Part shown: in pieces, positions 1 through 6,957 of the stretch
Position numbering within the stretch: position 1 is the first letter of the stretch
Layout: each line of letters opens with the position of its first letter
Assembly: GCF_051811025.1 (NCBI RefSeq)
Contig: NZ_JBPWQE010000001.1
Location: 496,001 to 560,000, forward strand
Reading direction: 5' to 3'
Source of the DNA: Tardiphaga sp051811025
GTDB lineage: Bacteria; Pseudomonadota; Alphaproteobacteria; Rhizobiales; Xanthobacteraceae
DNA length: 64,000 nt
The notes under the pieces: model-generated
Told to the model about the DNA's origin: nothing
What the model saw: the letters and a program-made list of their open reading frames with translations, nothing else
Database searches by the model: none
Position numbers and translations under genes: made by a program

Positions 1-288
1 CGGGCATTATCTGATTTGTGGACTGCATGTGAAGATCTCCAGATTTACAGCGCTAGTCGTGAGATACCAAAGACCGCGCGATTCAAAATCGGTCAACCAA
101 CATTTAGATTTTGCCGTTGCAGCCAAAGTCCTCAAATCTAGTGTCGTACGACGTGCGAGTGCCGTCTAATGGTAGGCAATGAGTAATCGGCGGCTAATCC
201 TATTACTCGTATTGACGGGCAGGACGCTTGCTAACTGCTGAGATCTGAAACAACAATAACGGGTGTTCGGCCAACGAGAGAACCAGTG
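1..288. other. Non-coding left edge of the mobile element
   Basis: I see no convincing gene here. The stretch is less GC-rich than the chromosome to the right of the element. It carries one copy of the 10-bp palindrome GTCGTACGAC at 143-152, which recurs at 5267, 6933 and 8332. The window begins inside the element, so this may be the promoter region of the small gene that follows. Confidence 0.5.
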
Positions 289-636
289 ATGCGCTTCGGG
301 GTCAATCTGCGCAGCGATCTGGCAAAGCTCGATGATTTCGAGATTGCGGCGCACTACGAGAAACTGATCGCGGAGAAAGTCGGTATGATCCAGGAGCTTC
401 CAGAGTTCGCGAAGTACAAGCTATTTCGCTGGCTCGCCGCAATGCTTACCGGACGCGGCTTGTTTCATGCGCCTCGCTTTTACAAAATGCAGGCTTTCGT
501 CATTGGGGCACTCTTGTCAGTGGGTGGGTCGTCGCCGATTATCGATGCCAATTTTCTTGATCACTACTTGGTGGAGTGCGAGCTCAAGGATGTCCGAGAC
601 GAAATCAGGCGACGGGTCGGTTTGCTGCAAGTGTAG
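289..636 (+). CDS. Hypothetical protein of the mobile element (115 aa)
   Basis: I do not recognise the family. The product is a compact, mostly helical protein of about 115 residues with mixed charge, a hydrophobic stretch near residues 69-80 (AFVIGALLSVGG) and a basic C-terminus (DEIRRRVGLLQV). No signal peptide or catalytic motif is apparent. ATG at 289 is chosen; a GTG directly before it at 286 is equally placed behind a weak GAGAG ribosome site. It is the only plus-strand gene in the visible part of the element, transcribed towards the structured non-coding region at 647-1090. It could be a small regulatory or accessory protein of the element. Coding status is likely from its amino-acid composition but not certain. 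Confidence 0.5.
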   Translation: MRFGVNLRSDLAKLDDFEIAAHYEKLIAEKVGMIQELPEFAKYKLFRWLAAMLTGRGLFHAPRFYKMQAFVIGALLSVGGSSPIIDANFLDHYLVECELKDVRDEIRRRVGLLQV

Positions 637-646
637 TTGAAGTCAT

Positions 647-820
647 GAGAAAGAAATTCTCGCCCGCCTCGTAGCCCGCCCAGCTTAGGAATCAGGTACC
701 GCGATTTTTCGGAATCCATACAAAAAATCGCATCGGCCCCTGTTCTTGCCCTCATAGCTTCATCGCTATACAGGGACCCGTTGATTGGTGGCCCCGTGCC
801 CTTGAAAGAATTTCTTTCTT
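647..820. ncRNA. Candidate structured RNA or regulatory hairpin cluster
   Basis: Nested complementary segments occupy this gene-free stretch. An outer 13-bp perfect stem pairs 648-660 with 807-819, extended by a possible G-U pair. Inside it lie a 9-bp stem (701-709 with 723-731) and a two-part hairpin (738-743 with 770-775, then 754-758 with 765-769, loop TTCATC). I recognise no known RNA family. It could be a small RNA, a processed 3' end for the gene at 289-636, or part of a replication origin. The pairing is seen in the sequence; transcription is inference. Confidence 0.35.
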
Positions 821-925
821 CTAACGGACTCCGACAACGGTCAGGCACATGTAATACGGAGCATCCTTCGCATTATCTTTTATCACTGCTGACAGATTCA
901 GTGAGACTGCAAGCCGTAGTGTGTT

Positions 926-1090
926 GCGGGTAGTGCGGGTATTGGCAGGTGATTTTCAGCCCACCTAGAATCAAAACCATTTTTCTTTGTAATTCCTGAT
1001 TCAATAAAGAAGAGTGGTTTTGGAGTGTTATAGAAAAGATTCTGATTCTAGGTGGGCTGAAAATCACCTGCCAATACCCGCACTACCCGC
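926..1090. repeat. 48-bp perfect inverted repeat with a second inner stem
   Basis: Positions 926-973 and 1043-1090 are exact reverse complements over 48 bp. Between them, 973-988 and 1006-1021 are complementary at 14 of 16 positions, leaving a 17-nt loop (989-1005) and a 21-nt unpaired bulge (1022-1042). No ORF is supported inside. It lies just past the 3' end of the primase-helicase gene. A perfect stem this long is not a normal terminator. An origin or replication structure, a miniature transposable element, or a recent inverted duplication are possible. Confidence 0.85.
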
Positions 1091-1168
1091 AGGTCTGTAG
1101 CACTGTGGCCAATATCAATGGCTGGTGACGCATACCAGACCTAAAGCGTCTCGCGAGTGTAAGCCGGC

Positions 1169-3757
1169 TCAACTGAGCTTCACGACCCGATATTTCCAAC
1201 TCTTAGTATGAGCGTCGCGCTTTCGCTCAAGTCGCATACCCAAAACGATGCGGCCCACGTTCGCCTTTAGATACATGCCGAATGACATCTTGTTGAATTT
1301 TGCCCCAACAGCCGCCGTGATCGCATCAAGCCGACGATCACTATCGTCAACTGAGCGCTCGGCCTCCTCAATAAGCTCTCCCGCGCCGAACCAATTATTC
1401 TCGCTGGTCGAGTAGATCGATAGCAAAAGCTGCTCTAGCGATTCCCTCACGGGATCGTCTTCGCGAATCCAATCGGTAGTGATGCATAGGTCGCTCTCTC
1501 CGAGCCAAACGAGGGCACCGCGAACGAGGTTGCTCCATGCTTCGAACGAGCCGTAAGGCTTCAAAGCACCAAGACCCGGACGACCAGCAGCAACGAAAGC
1601 CCGCAATACTGTGAGCCCGGCCACAACAAGCTCGACGCGTCGCGCAGGGACTGTCTCTTTAAGGTCAACGTTGAAACGCCGCTCCTCCGGCCGCTCGACG
1701 CCAGCATCTAATCTACAGAGAAGTGCTCGACGGGTCATATCTCCGGCGAATGAAAGTTGATTCCCCGATGCCATCAACAGAACGTTCGTGTTCAACTCGA
1801 CGATCCGGGACTCGCCAAGGATACGGCTCGTCCAAGACTGTTGTGTGAGAATAGAGCACAATGCATCACCCGCGATTGGCCGGGTGACATTGTCCAAGAC
1901 CAACATCTGGTCCCCACGTATGAGCGACGAGCCGAGTCTTTTCTCGTCCTCTTCGGCCGACGCTCCCTGAGACATCGCCGCCGCAGGTCTGCCCTGAACG
2001 ATCATGCTAACAACATCGATTGCAAGGCTCTTGCCTGTGCCAGCCGTTGGCGCTGATACACCAAACATCGGCGCGGAGGGTAATGAGCGCCGGACAAGGC
2101 CAGTAAGTACGGCGCCCAGCATGACCGACAGTGACGCGCTGTCCCAGCCGTCATCCTCAGTGACGAAAGGGAAGTCGGCAAAGGGCTCTTTCAAGGCGCC
2201 AAGTGCTTTCAAAGCTTCGCTTCGAGTCGGCCGGTCCTTTACGCGAGGGAAGGCCACCCCGCCGAAATCCAAGAGCAAGCGCGACTCCGGGTCATAACCT
2301 TGGTCTTGGATGACGGTGCCGTCAGCCCTCAGGGTCGGCGACTCGGCGATGCCTTTTAACACGGGCAATCGCCACGTATCACCAGCCGCAAGGTAGTGCT
2401 GCGCTAACTGGGCCGTCGCAGGAAAAGGGATGTTTTTTGTGCCTTGCTTCGTGACCTTCGGCCTGTAGAACGAGGCATGCTCGATCATGAAATTCTGCAG
2501 CCGTGGCGGCGATAATTCGCGCACAGTTAATGAACCGGCTTTCCGTCGTACGGCATCTTCCTCGCAATCCGCGTCGGCTCTGACTGGATGCACCAGTCTT
2601 CCGAGCATCTGATACAGCGGCGCTCCACCGTCCAGCATTGAGCGTTCAGCGAAGGTCAGCATATCAGACAGTCGGTTCATGTCCCACTTGAAGGGCTTCG
2701 CGGCCTCGAACTCGCCGTCATCTTCGAAGTCGCCTTCTGTCGCGGCATCGGCCTCGAACTCGTCGTCACCTTCGATATGTTCGGCAAGCGATGCGTCGCC
2801 GTCTGCCCATTCATCGGATGGGATCGCCTTCACGCCTTTGTAGGGGATCGCATTGGTAGCGCCTGCATCGCGCATGTACATCTCAAGTGTACCGGCCTTG
2901 ATGCCACCCAGCTTATCGCGATGGAGGCTGTCCCAACGACGGCCGATGATAGCAGCGTCGTTGCGGTACTGAGGATCGCTGATTGACCACTCAATGAACT
3001 CAGAGCGCGCATCGCCCTTAGAGGCGTGGTGGCACGCCATTAACATGTTGAGCCATTTCTTTTGATCGTTGAACTTGCGCGCGTCGAGATGGTCCAGCAT
3101 TGCGGCAATCTGCTGCTGATCATACTCGCCGCCGCCGCCTCGCGTCTGGCTGTTGGCCATCGGCTTGCGGATGAGCTTGAGCAGGCGCGGCGGTATCTCC
3201 GGCGCATCTTCCAGCTTGGGGAATTTGTCATCCCAGACATAGGGTTTCATCGTATCCGGGTGTATCGAGCCCGGCGCAACGACCTGTCGACCTTTGCTCT
3301 TGAACTCGACGCCTTGGTAGTCCTCTCCCAGTGTGTCGAGCACTGGCACGCCCTTGGGGTTGAGGCAGTACAGATGCAAACCGCCGGAACCAGTGACCAC
3401 GCGCGGGAATATAGACTCGTCGATACCCAGTTCTGCAAAGAGTAGTTCGTACGACACATCGCCGCCGTTGCGCGGATCAATGTCGATGACGATTTGCTCA
3501 CTTGTGAGGCGGACGCCTGCATTACGCTTCTCGCGCACGCAGCGTTCAATGATGGCCTCGGAATCGTAAGAGGCTTTCGTCCAATTTTTGTCGATGGGCG
3601 CTTTGCCGACTGAGCGCTTCACGCCGTTTTTGGTTTTGGTGTCGAAGGGCTTGTGAAGTGGAATGAGGGTATACTGATCGAGCGGGAGCTTTCGCAGCGC
3701 GGCCTCGAACGGGGTCATAAGCGTTCGTTGTGCCGGAGCACGGTTTGATGTAGACAT
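1169..3757 (-). CDS. Phage/satellite-type primase-polymerase and helicase (862 aa)
   Basis: This protein probably initiates and drives replication of the element. The N-terminal 200 residues look like a bifunctional primase/polymerase (Prim-Pol) domain: acidic metal ligands D92 and D94 in VIDIDP, the nucleotide-binding TGSGGLHLY motif with H128, and GVEFKSKGRQVVAPGS near 149-164. A PriCT-2-like segment follows at about 213-300. An acidic linker leads to a C-terminal ATPase with Walker A (APTAGTGKS, about 568-577), Walker B (MLVLDNV, about 617), a sensor-like LLMASGNQL and a candidate arginine finger (DMTRRALL). The ATG at 3757 has GGAG about 9 nt upstream. This architecture is typical of replication proteins in P4-like satellites, prophages and integrative elements. 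The exact helicase superfamily is not resolved here. Confidence 0.85.
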   Translation of the reverse strand: MSTSNRAPAQRTLMTPFEAALRKLPLDQYTLIPLHKPFDTKTKNGVKRSVGKAPIDKNWTKASYDSEAIIERCVREKRNAGVRLTSEQIVIDIDPRNGGDVSYELLFAELGIDESIFPRVVTGSGGLHLYCLNPKGVPVLDTLGEDYQGVEFKSKGRQVVAPGSIHPDTMKPYVWDDKFPKLEDAPEIPPRLLKLIRKPMANSQTRGGGGEYDQQQIAAMLDHLDARKFNDQKKWLNMLMACHHASKGDARSEFIEWSISDPQYRNDAAIIGRRWDSLHRDKLGGIKAGTLEMYMRDAGATNAIPYKGVKAIPSDEWADGDASLAEHIEGDDEFEADAATEGDFEDDGEFEAAKPFKWDMNRLSDMLTFAERSMLDGGAPLYQMLGRLVHPVRADADCEEDAVRRKAGSLTVRELSPPRLQNFMIEHASFYRPKVTKQGTKNIPFPATAQLAQHYLAAGDTWRLPVLKGIAESPTLRADGTVIQDQGYDPESRLLLDFGGVAFPRVKDRPTRSEALKALGALKEPFADFPFVTEDDGWDSASLSVMLGAVLTGLVRRSLPSAPMFGVSAPTAGTGKSLAIDVVSMIVQGRPAAAMSQGASAEEDEKRLGSSLIRGDQMLVLDNVTRPIAGDALCSILTQQSWTSRILGESRIVELNTNVLLMASGNQLSFAGDMTRRALLCRLDAGVERPEERRFNVDLKETVPARRVELVVAGLTVLRAFVAAGRPGLGALKPYGSFEAWSNLVRGALVWLGESDLCITTDWIREDDPVRESLEQLLLSIYSTSENNWFGAGELIEEAERSVDDSDRRLDAITAAVGAKFNKMSFGMYLKANVGRIVLGMRLERKRDAHTKSWKYRVVKLS

Positions 3758-3835
3758 AATCCATACTCCACTAACGTAAGTCTCTGCTCACGCCCGGCGC
3801 TCCAACGTCGGGCGTGATCATTTCGCATCTATTGG

Positions 3836-4090
3836 CTAGATTCCATTCCACTTCGCATAGACGCCATTGACGAAGCCCGGATCGTGGAAGTCCGCCTTGG
3901 ACGCCTTTGCCTTTGGCTTCTTGTAATCACCGCCTGACTCGCAGGCTGCGATCACGTCATCAATCTTGTCATCGGGAACCTCGGAAATCGCGTGGACCCC
4001 GGCAACCGCAAACAGCAGAGCCCGCATAGCCGGATGGCCATTTTCACGTTTGAAATCCATCAGAACCTGATTCATAGTCGCATCAGTCAT
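3836..4090 (-). CDS. Small hypothetical protein of the element (84 aa)
   Basis: An 84-residue protein of unknown function. ATG at 4090 is preferred over longer versions because a strong ribosome site (GGAGGGG) lies about 8 nt upstream. The N-terminal half is helical (MNQVLMDFKRENGHPAMRALLFAVAG, split here as a description only of its amphipathic pattern, residues 6-31), followed by an acidic stretch with repeated Asp and a Lys-rich segment (KKPKAKASKAD). It has no recognised motif. It sits between the primase gene, 78 nt downstream, and a hairpin that separates it from the 350-aa gene upstream, so it may be made from its own promoter or by readthrough. A DNA-binding or replication accessory role would fit the context but is only inference. 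Confidence 0.6.
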   Translation of the reverse strand: MTDATMNQVLMDFKRENGHPAMRALLFAVAGVHAISEVPDDKIDDVIAACESGGDYKKPKAKASKADFHDPGFVNGVYAKWNGI

Positions 4091-4166
4091 GTGTAGTCCC
4101 CTCCGATATTTGCCGTTCAATAGGCGATCCAAAACGTGGCAAGCGATCTGGACCAGTTGAGAGAAT

Positions 4167-4200
4167 GAGCCCCAAGGTGCCGGACAACACCTTGGGGCTC
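4167..4200 (-). terminator. Terminator-like hairpin between element genes
   Basis: A 13-bp perfect stem (4167-4179 with 4188-4200) closes an 8-nt loop. No clear U-run follows on the minus strand, so it may be an attenuator or processing hairpin between the 350-aa gene (4289-5341) and the 84-aa gene rather than a full intrinsic terminator. Confidence 0.6.
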
Positions 4201-4288
4201 GACTCCGGTCCGCAAGGGAGCGAACGACCAGAGCCATCAGGTCCCGACAACCTAGGGAGATAAGCGGGACCCGAATTCGAGTCGGCTA

Positions 4289-5341
4289 TTAGCCGAAGTC
4301 GGAGTCGCCGCCTTCAACTGCAAGGTCTGGGTCATCCGCTGTGGCGACCTGCAAAGAGCCACGGGATTCGCCCGCGTTCGGTACGGTGCGCTTCTTGGCT
4401 TCCGTATCTTCCTCGATTTCAAGCACGGCTAGGAGTTTGGCATTCAAGCGCCGGCTGACAGACAGGCCAGCCCGAAGGCACGCGAGATAGATGGCCTCTT
4501 CAACTCGTTCCATTTCAAGGAGCTGGGCATAAATCGTCGCAAGCCGCTTCTGTCGCGCTGGGATGGACAGAGCTTTTCCGCCGCGCGTCTGATACCGTAG
4601 TCGAGATTGATACTTGGTGACGATGGCATCTCCGAAGAGATCGAACATTATGGACAAGACTTCGGGAGCCGTAACCTGACCGTTACTGCTACGTGTCCAG
4701 ATTGGCGACTGCTGCTCATAGCCGCGTGTCCCCCTCCTATATTCCAGCACGCGTTCTATCTGGGTCGAATGTTGCGCAGCGACTCGCTTGATGCTTGCCG
4801 ATAATTTGGCCACACCTTCCTCATCTGTAAGGGGTTTGCCATGCACCGTGCGTCCCTCTGCCTTCTTTCGGTCGATTGCCTCGCGCTGTTCAGTTAGCGC
4901 TTCGATGGTGGCAGGACCTTCGTATATTGCGGCCTTGTGTTTCCAGATTGTAGTTGGATGGCCTTGCAGAAACTCCCAGATGGAGTCGTCCGATAGTACC
5001 GGGTCGGGTTGCTCGTTGAGCTTTTTGAGCTCTTCAAGCAGTTCGTTAGCATCAGCGACGTCCTTCTGATGCTCTTCAAGTTCGGCGCGCGTGGGTGCCC
5101 AACCACGCTCCCGGTCTAGGTTGAAACGAGCGATGGACGTTTGAATCTCGCGGCGGGCTTCAATAGTTGCCATCCGCTGGTCAGAACGGGAAAGCTGCTC
5201 GCTTCTGAACGTCACGCCATCGGCGTGGAGCATGCAAACTTTCGCCTGCACCTGTTCCGGCAGTTTGTCGTACGACTGCCTGATGGCGATGGGTAGGTCG
5301 CGAAGGACTTTGCCGCGTGCAGACTGTTTGATACTTCGCAT
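4289..5341 (-). CDS. Hypothetical element protein, helical, 350 aa
   Basis: I do not recognise the family. The protein is rich in Glu, Lys, Gln and Arg and predicted mainly helical. A coiled-coil-like region spans about residues 75-115 (RAELEEHQKDVADANELLEELKKLNEQ is its central heptad-rich part, residues 84-110). The C-terminal 40 residues are acidic and probably disordered, ending in GGDSDFG. No transmembrane segment or catalytic motif is seen. ATG at 5341 has AAGGAAAAA about 6 nt upstream. It is the first gene after the large AT-rich inverted repeat at 5406-5496, and one GTCGTACGAC palindrome lies within it at 5267-5276. It may be a replication or partition accessory protein of the element; that is guesswork from position. 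Confidence 0.65.
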   Translation of the reverse strand: MRSIKQSARGKVLRDLPIAIRQSYDKLPEQVQAKVCMLHADGVTFRSEQLSRSDQRMATIEARREIQTSIARFNLDRERGWAPTRAELEEHQKDVADANELLEELKKLNEQPDPVLSDDSIWEFLQGHPTTIWKHKAAIYEGPATIEALTEQREAIDRKKAEGRTVHGKPLTDEEGVAKLSASIKRVAAQHSTQIERVLEYRRGTRGYEQQSPIWTRSSNGQVTAPEVLSIMFDLFGDAIVTKYQSRLRYQTRGGKALSIPARQKRLATIYAQLLEMERVEEAIYLACLRAGLSVSRRLNAKLLAVLEIEEDTEAKKRTVPNAGESRGSLQVATADDPDLAVEGGDSDFG

Positions 5342-5405
5342 GGTTTTTCCTTTCAGATGCTCTGTTTGTCTGAAAGGGATTTACGCTCCGACACCAAAAA
5401 CGTAA

Positions 5406-5496
5406 GGGTCTAACAATCCCCTCGGAATTCTTAGACGTCTAATAATAGGGCGCGCAATTATTAGCCGTCTAAGAATTGAAGGGGATTATTAGACCC
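5406..5496. repeat. 40-bp near-perfect inverted repeat with TTAGNCGTCTAA cores
   Basis: The arms 5406-5446 and 5457-5496 are reverse complements except for a few positions, around a 10-nt loop (AGGGCGCGCA). Each arm contains a copy of a TTAG(A/C)CGTCTAA palindrome-like core (about 5430 and 5462) and a GGGTCTAA(C/T)AATCCCC end. The core recurs once more at 5946-5958, inside the end of the 159-aa gene. It lies between two minus-strand genes, upstream of 4289-5341. It resembles an operator or origin with several protein sites rather than a terminator. Confidence 0.8.
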
Positions 5497-5503
5497 ATTG
5501 ACA

Positions 5504-5914
5504 TTAGCGGGTCTTCGGCCGCTGAAGGGCAGCCACCTCACTTGAGAGATTAGTCTTCTCCGCCTCGGAGAGGTCCTCAAACATTGCGCGGGCGCGCTTG
5601 TTCACACGATCATCGTTTCTGTCGGCTATACTTGCTAATCTCGTCATCACTCTCTCGTCCGAGAGATCAAAGCCGAGATGCATTGCGACGATCTTCATCG
5701 TCACTTGCGGGTTTTCAAGCTTCAGGTAGCGGCGTCGATCAAAGTACAGCTTGAACTCACAGGCGTCGTCTAACAACACGGCCCCCAACGGCCTACCCGG
5801 CCGCTTGCGCTCCTGAGTTTGGCTATCTACAAATTGTAGTAGCGCCGTCCGCTCATCAGCAGGCATAGCTATCAGTTCAGCGGCGAGGCGCTGATTCAAA
5901 CATGAGTCATCCAT
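5504..5914 (-). CDS. Hypothetical element protein (136 aa)
   Basis: Unknown function. The 136-residue product has an N-terminal helical region (ELIAMPADERTALLQFVDSQ), a basic patch (QERKRPGRP, about 34-42, somewhat like an AT-hook core) and a helical C-terminal half rich in charged residues. The RPGRP stretch could contact the DNA minor groove, which would suit a nucleoid- or origin-binding protein, but one motif is weak evidence. Its ATG at 5914 overlaps the last 8 nt of the upstream 159-aa gene, pointing to translational coupling. Its stop is only 7 nt from the inverted repeat at 5406-5496. Confidence 0.65.
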   Translation of the reverse strand: MDDSCLNQRLAAELIAMPADERTALLQFVDSQTQERKRPGRPLGAVLLDDACEFKLYFDRRRYLKLENPQVTMKIVAMHLGFDLSDERVMTRLASIADRNDDRVNKRARAMFEDLSEAEKTNLSSEVAALQRPKTR

Positions 5915-6386
5915 GATGCCGCCTCGCCGCGATTGAGGAAGGCACTAGCCGTCTAAGGATCATTGCCGCGCGAGCTGCGGTGTTCGCTTGATTCCAATCT
6001 GTAAGGTCGCCGCAAGCATACCGCGCAAGGACAGAGCGAAGGTCTTTGCGAGCCCTTAACTGATTCAACGGGTCGGAGACGAATGAGCCCGTGTACGGGA
6101 AGACCCCCAGATAAGCGCCGCACGTATAAGCCAGAAGCGCCGGCCTCTGTCCGGGCAGAAAAAGCGAAATGAGATCGGGGGCACCACCGCGCGCAAGCGG
6201 TTGGAGCGTGCTCAATAGCAATGCTGTTGCCACTGCGACCGCCTGACGATCAGCGAGGCCGACAATTTCAGAATCGGCCGGTGCAGCGTCGGCAGCAAGC
6301 AGGCGTTGCGTCCGGCTTCTGACTGCTTGTTCGGCTTCGCGATTTTCGCACTCGGTAGCCTGTAGTGAGTCTGAGAATGAAGCCAT
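5907..6386 (-). CDS. Hypothetical element protein (159 aa)
   Basis: A 159-residue Ala-, Arg- and Leu-rich protein with no recognised domain. The middle (about residues 45-90) is hydrophobic and alternates with turns (VATALLLSTLQPLARGGAPD), more like a folded helical core than a membrane span. The start at 6386 lies just 2 nt from the stop of the AlpA-like gene, and the end overlaps the next gene by 8 nt. The three genes 6604-5504 therefore look like one short operon under the control region at 6605-6957. A TAGCCGTCTAAG motif shared with the large inverted repeat lies in its last codons at 5946-5957, possibly a binding site inside the coding sequence. Confidence 0.6.
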   Translation of the reverse strand: MASFSDSLQATECENREAEQAVRSRTQRLLAADAAPADSEIVGLADRQAVAVATALLLSTLQPLARGGAPDLISLFLPGQRPALLAYTCGAYLGVFPYTGSFVSDPLNQLRARKDLRSVLARYACGDLTDWNQANTAARAAMILRRLVPSSIAARRHHG

Positions 6387-6388
6387 CG

Positions 6389-6604
6389 TCAGACCTCAGA
6401 CCGAAAGGAGTCGATAGCAGCGCCGCTAACACGCCGCGCGCGGCCTACCTTGAAACTTCTGAGCCGCTGGCTTTTCAGTAGTTCGAAGACGGTCGACTCA
6501 GAGACACTGAGGATCGCGGCTGTCTGGGCTACAGAAAAGGAGCGCTTTGCGAACGGGATTGTGTAAACAGATTCCGAGTCGGAATCAGTATGGGGCTGTG
6601 ACAC
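6389..6604 (-). CDS. AlpA/excisionase-like helix-turn-helix protein (71 aa)
   Basis: A small DNA-binding protein of the MerR-like HTH_17/excisionase type. Residues about 20-66 show the family pattern: F-SVAQTAAILSVSESTVFELL as the two-helix reader, then RLRSFKVGRARRVSGAAIDSF as the wing and last helix. In P4-like and other integrative elements such proteins act as recombination directionality factors or activate integrase transcription. It is first in a three-gene operon and is preceded by 350 bp holding palindromes that are reasonable operator candidates. The integrase gene lies upstream on the same strand. Family assignment is confident; the choice between excisionase and regulator is open. 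Confidence 0.75.
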   Translation of the reverse strand: MSQPHTDSDSESVYTIPFAKRSFSVAQTAAILSVSESTVFELLKSQRLRSFKVGRARRVSGAAIDSFRSEV

Positions 6605-6957
6605 GGCCTAGCCTTTAGCCGGGCATGAGCGCGGCATTAGAGGAGTAGGCCGCGCACACATAGTCCGTGCGCATTTTAGAAGGTCCGACTACCCAACCAG
6701 GACGCCCATAACGCCCTAATTATTTGACACTTTCACCTCGTTGAGAGGCGCGGTCGGATGTGTCTTAAGGGCCTAGGCCCAAGTCATAAGACACCTGTCA
6801 GCGCGTTCTAAACGACTTGCGATAATCCTGCATAAACCGAGGACTGAAGAAAGCCGTGCACAACGTACATGACGAGAGTCATACGCTCAATTTTCAATTC
6901 GTCAATATAAGCGTAATAGCCATGCTTAATGCGTCGTACGACAAGATTTGATAGTAG
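6605..6957. promoter_or_regulatory. Control region with nested palindromes
   Basis: No gene is supported in these 353 bases. At 6760-6794 an 8-bp inverted repeat (GTGTCTTA / TAAGACAC) encloses the perfect 12-bp palindrome GGGCCTAGGCCC (6769-6780). A copy of GTCGTACGAC lies at 6933-6942, close to the 3' end of the integrase gene. The AlpA-like operon starts to the left, so this probably holds its promoter and operators. No confident -35/-10 pair can be named. Confidence 0.5.
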
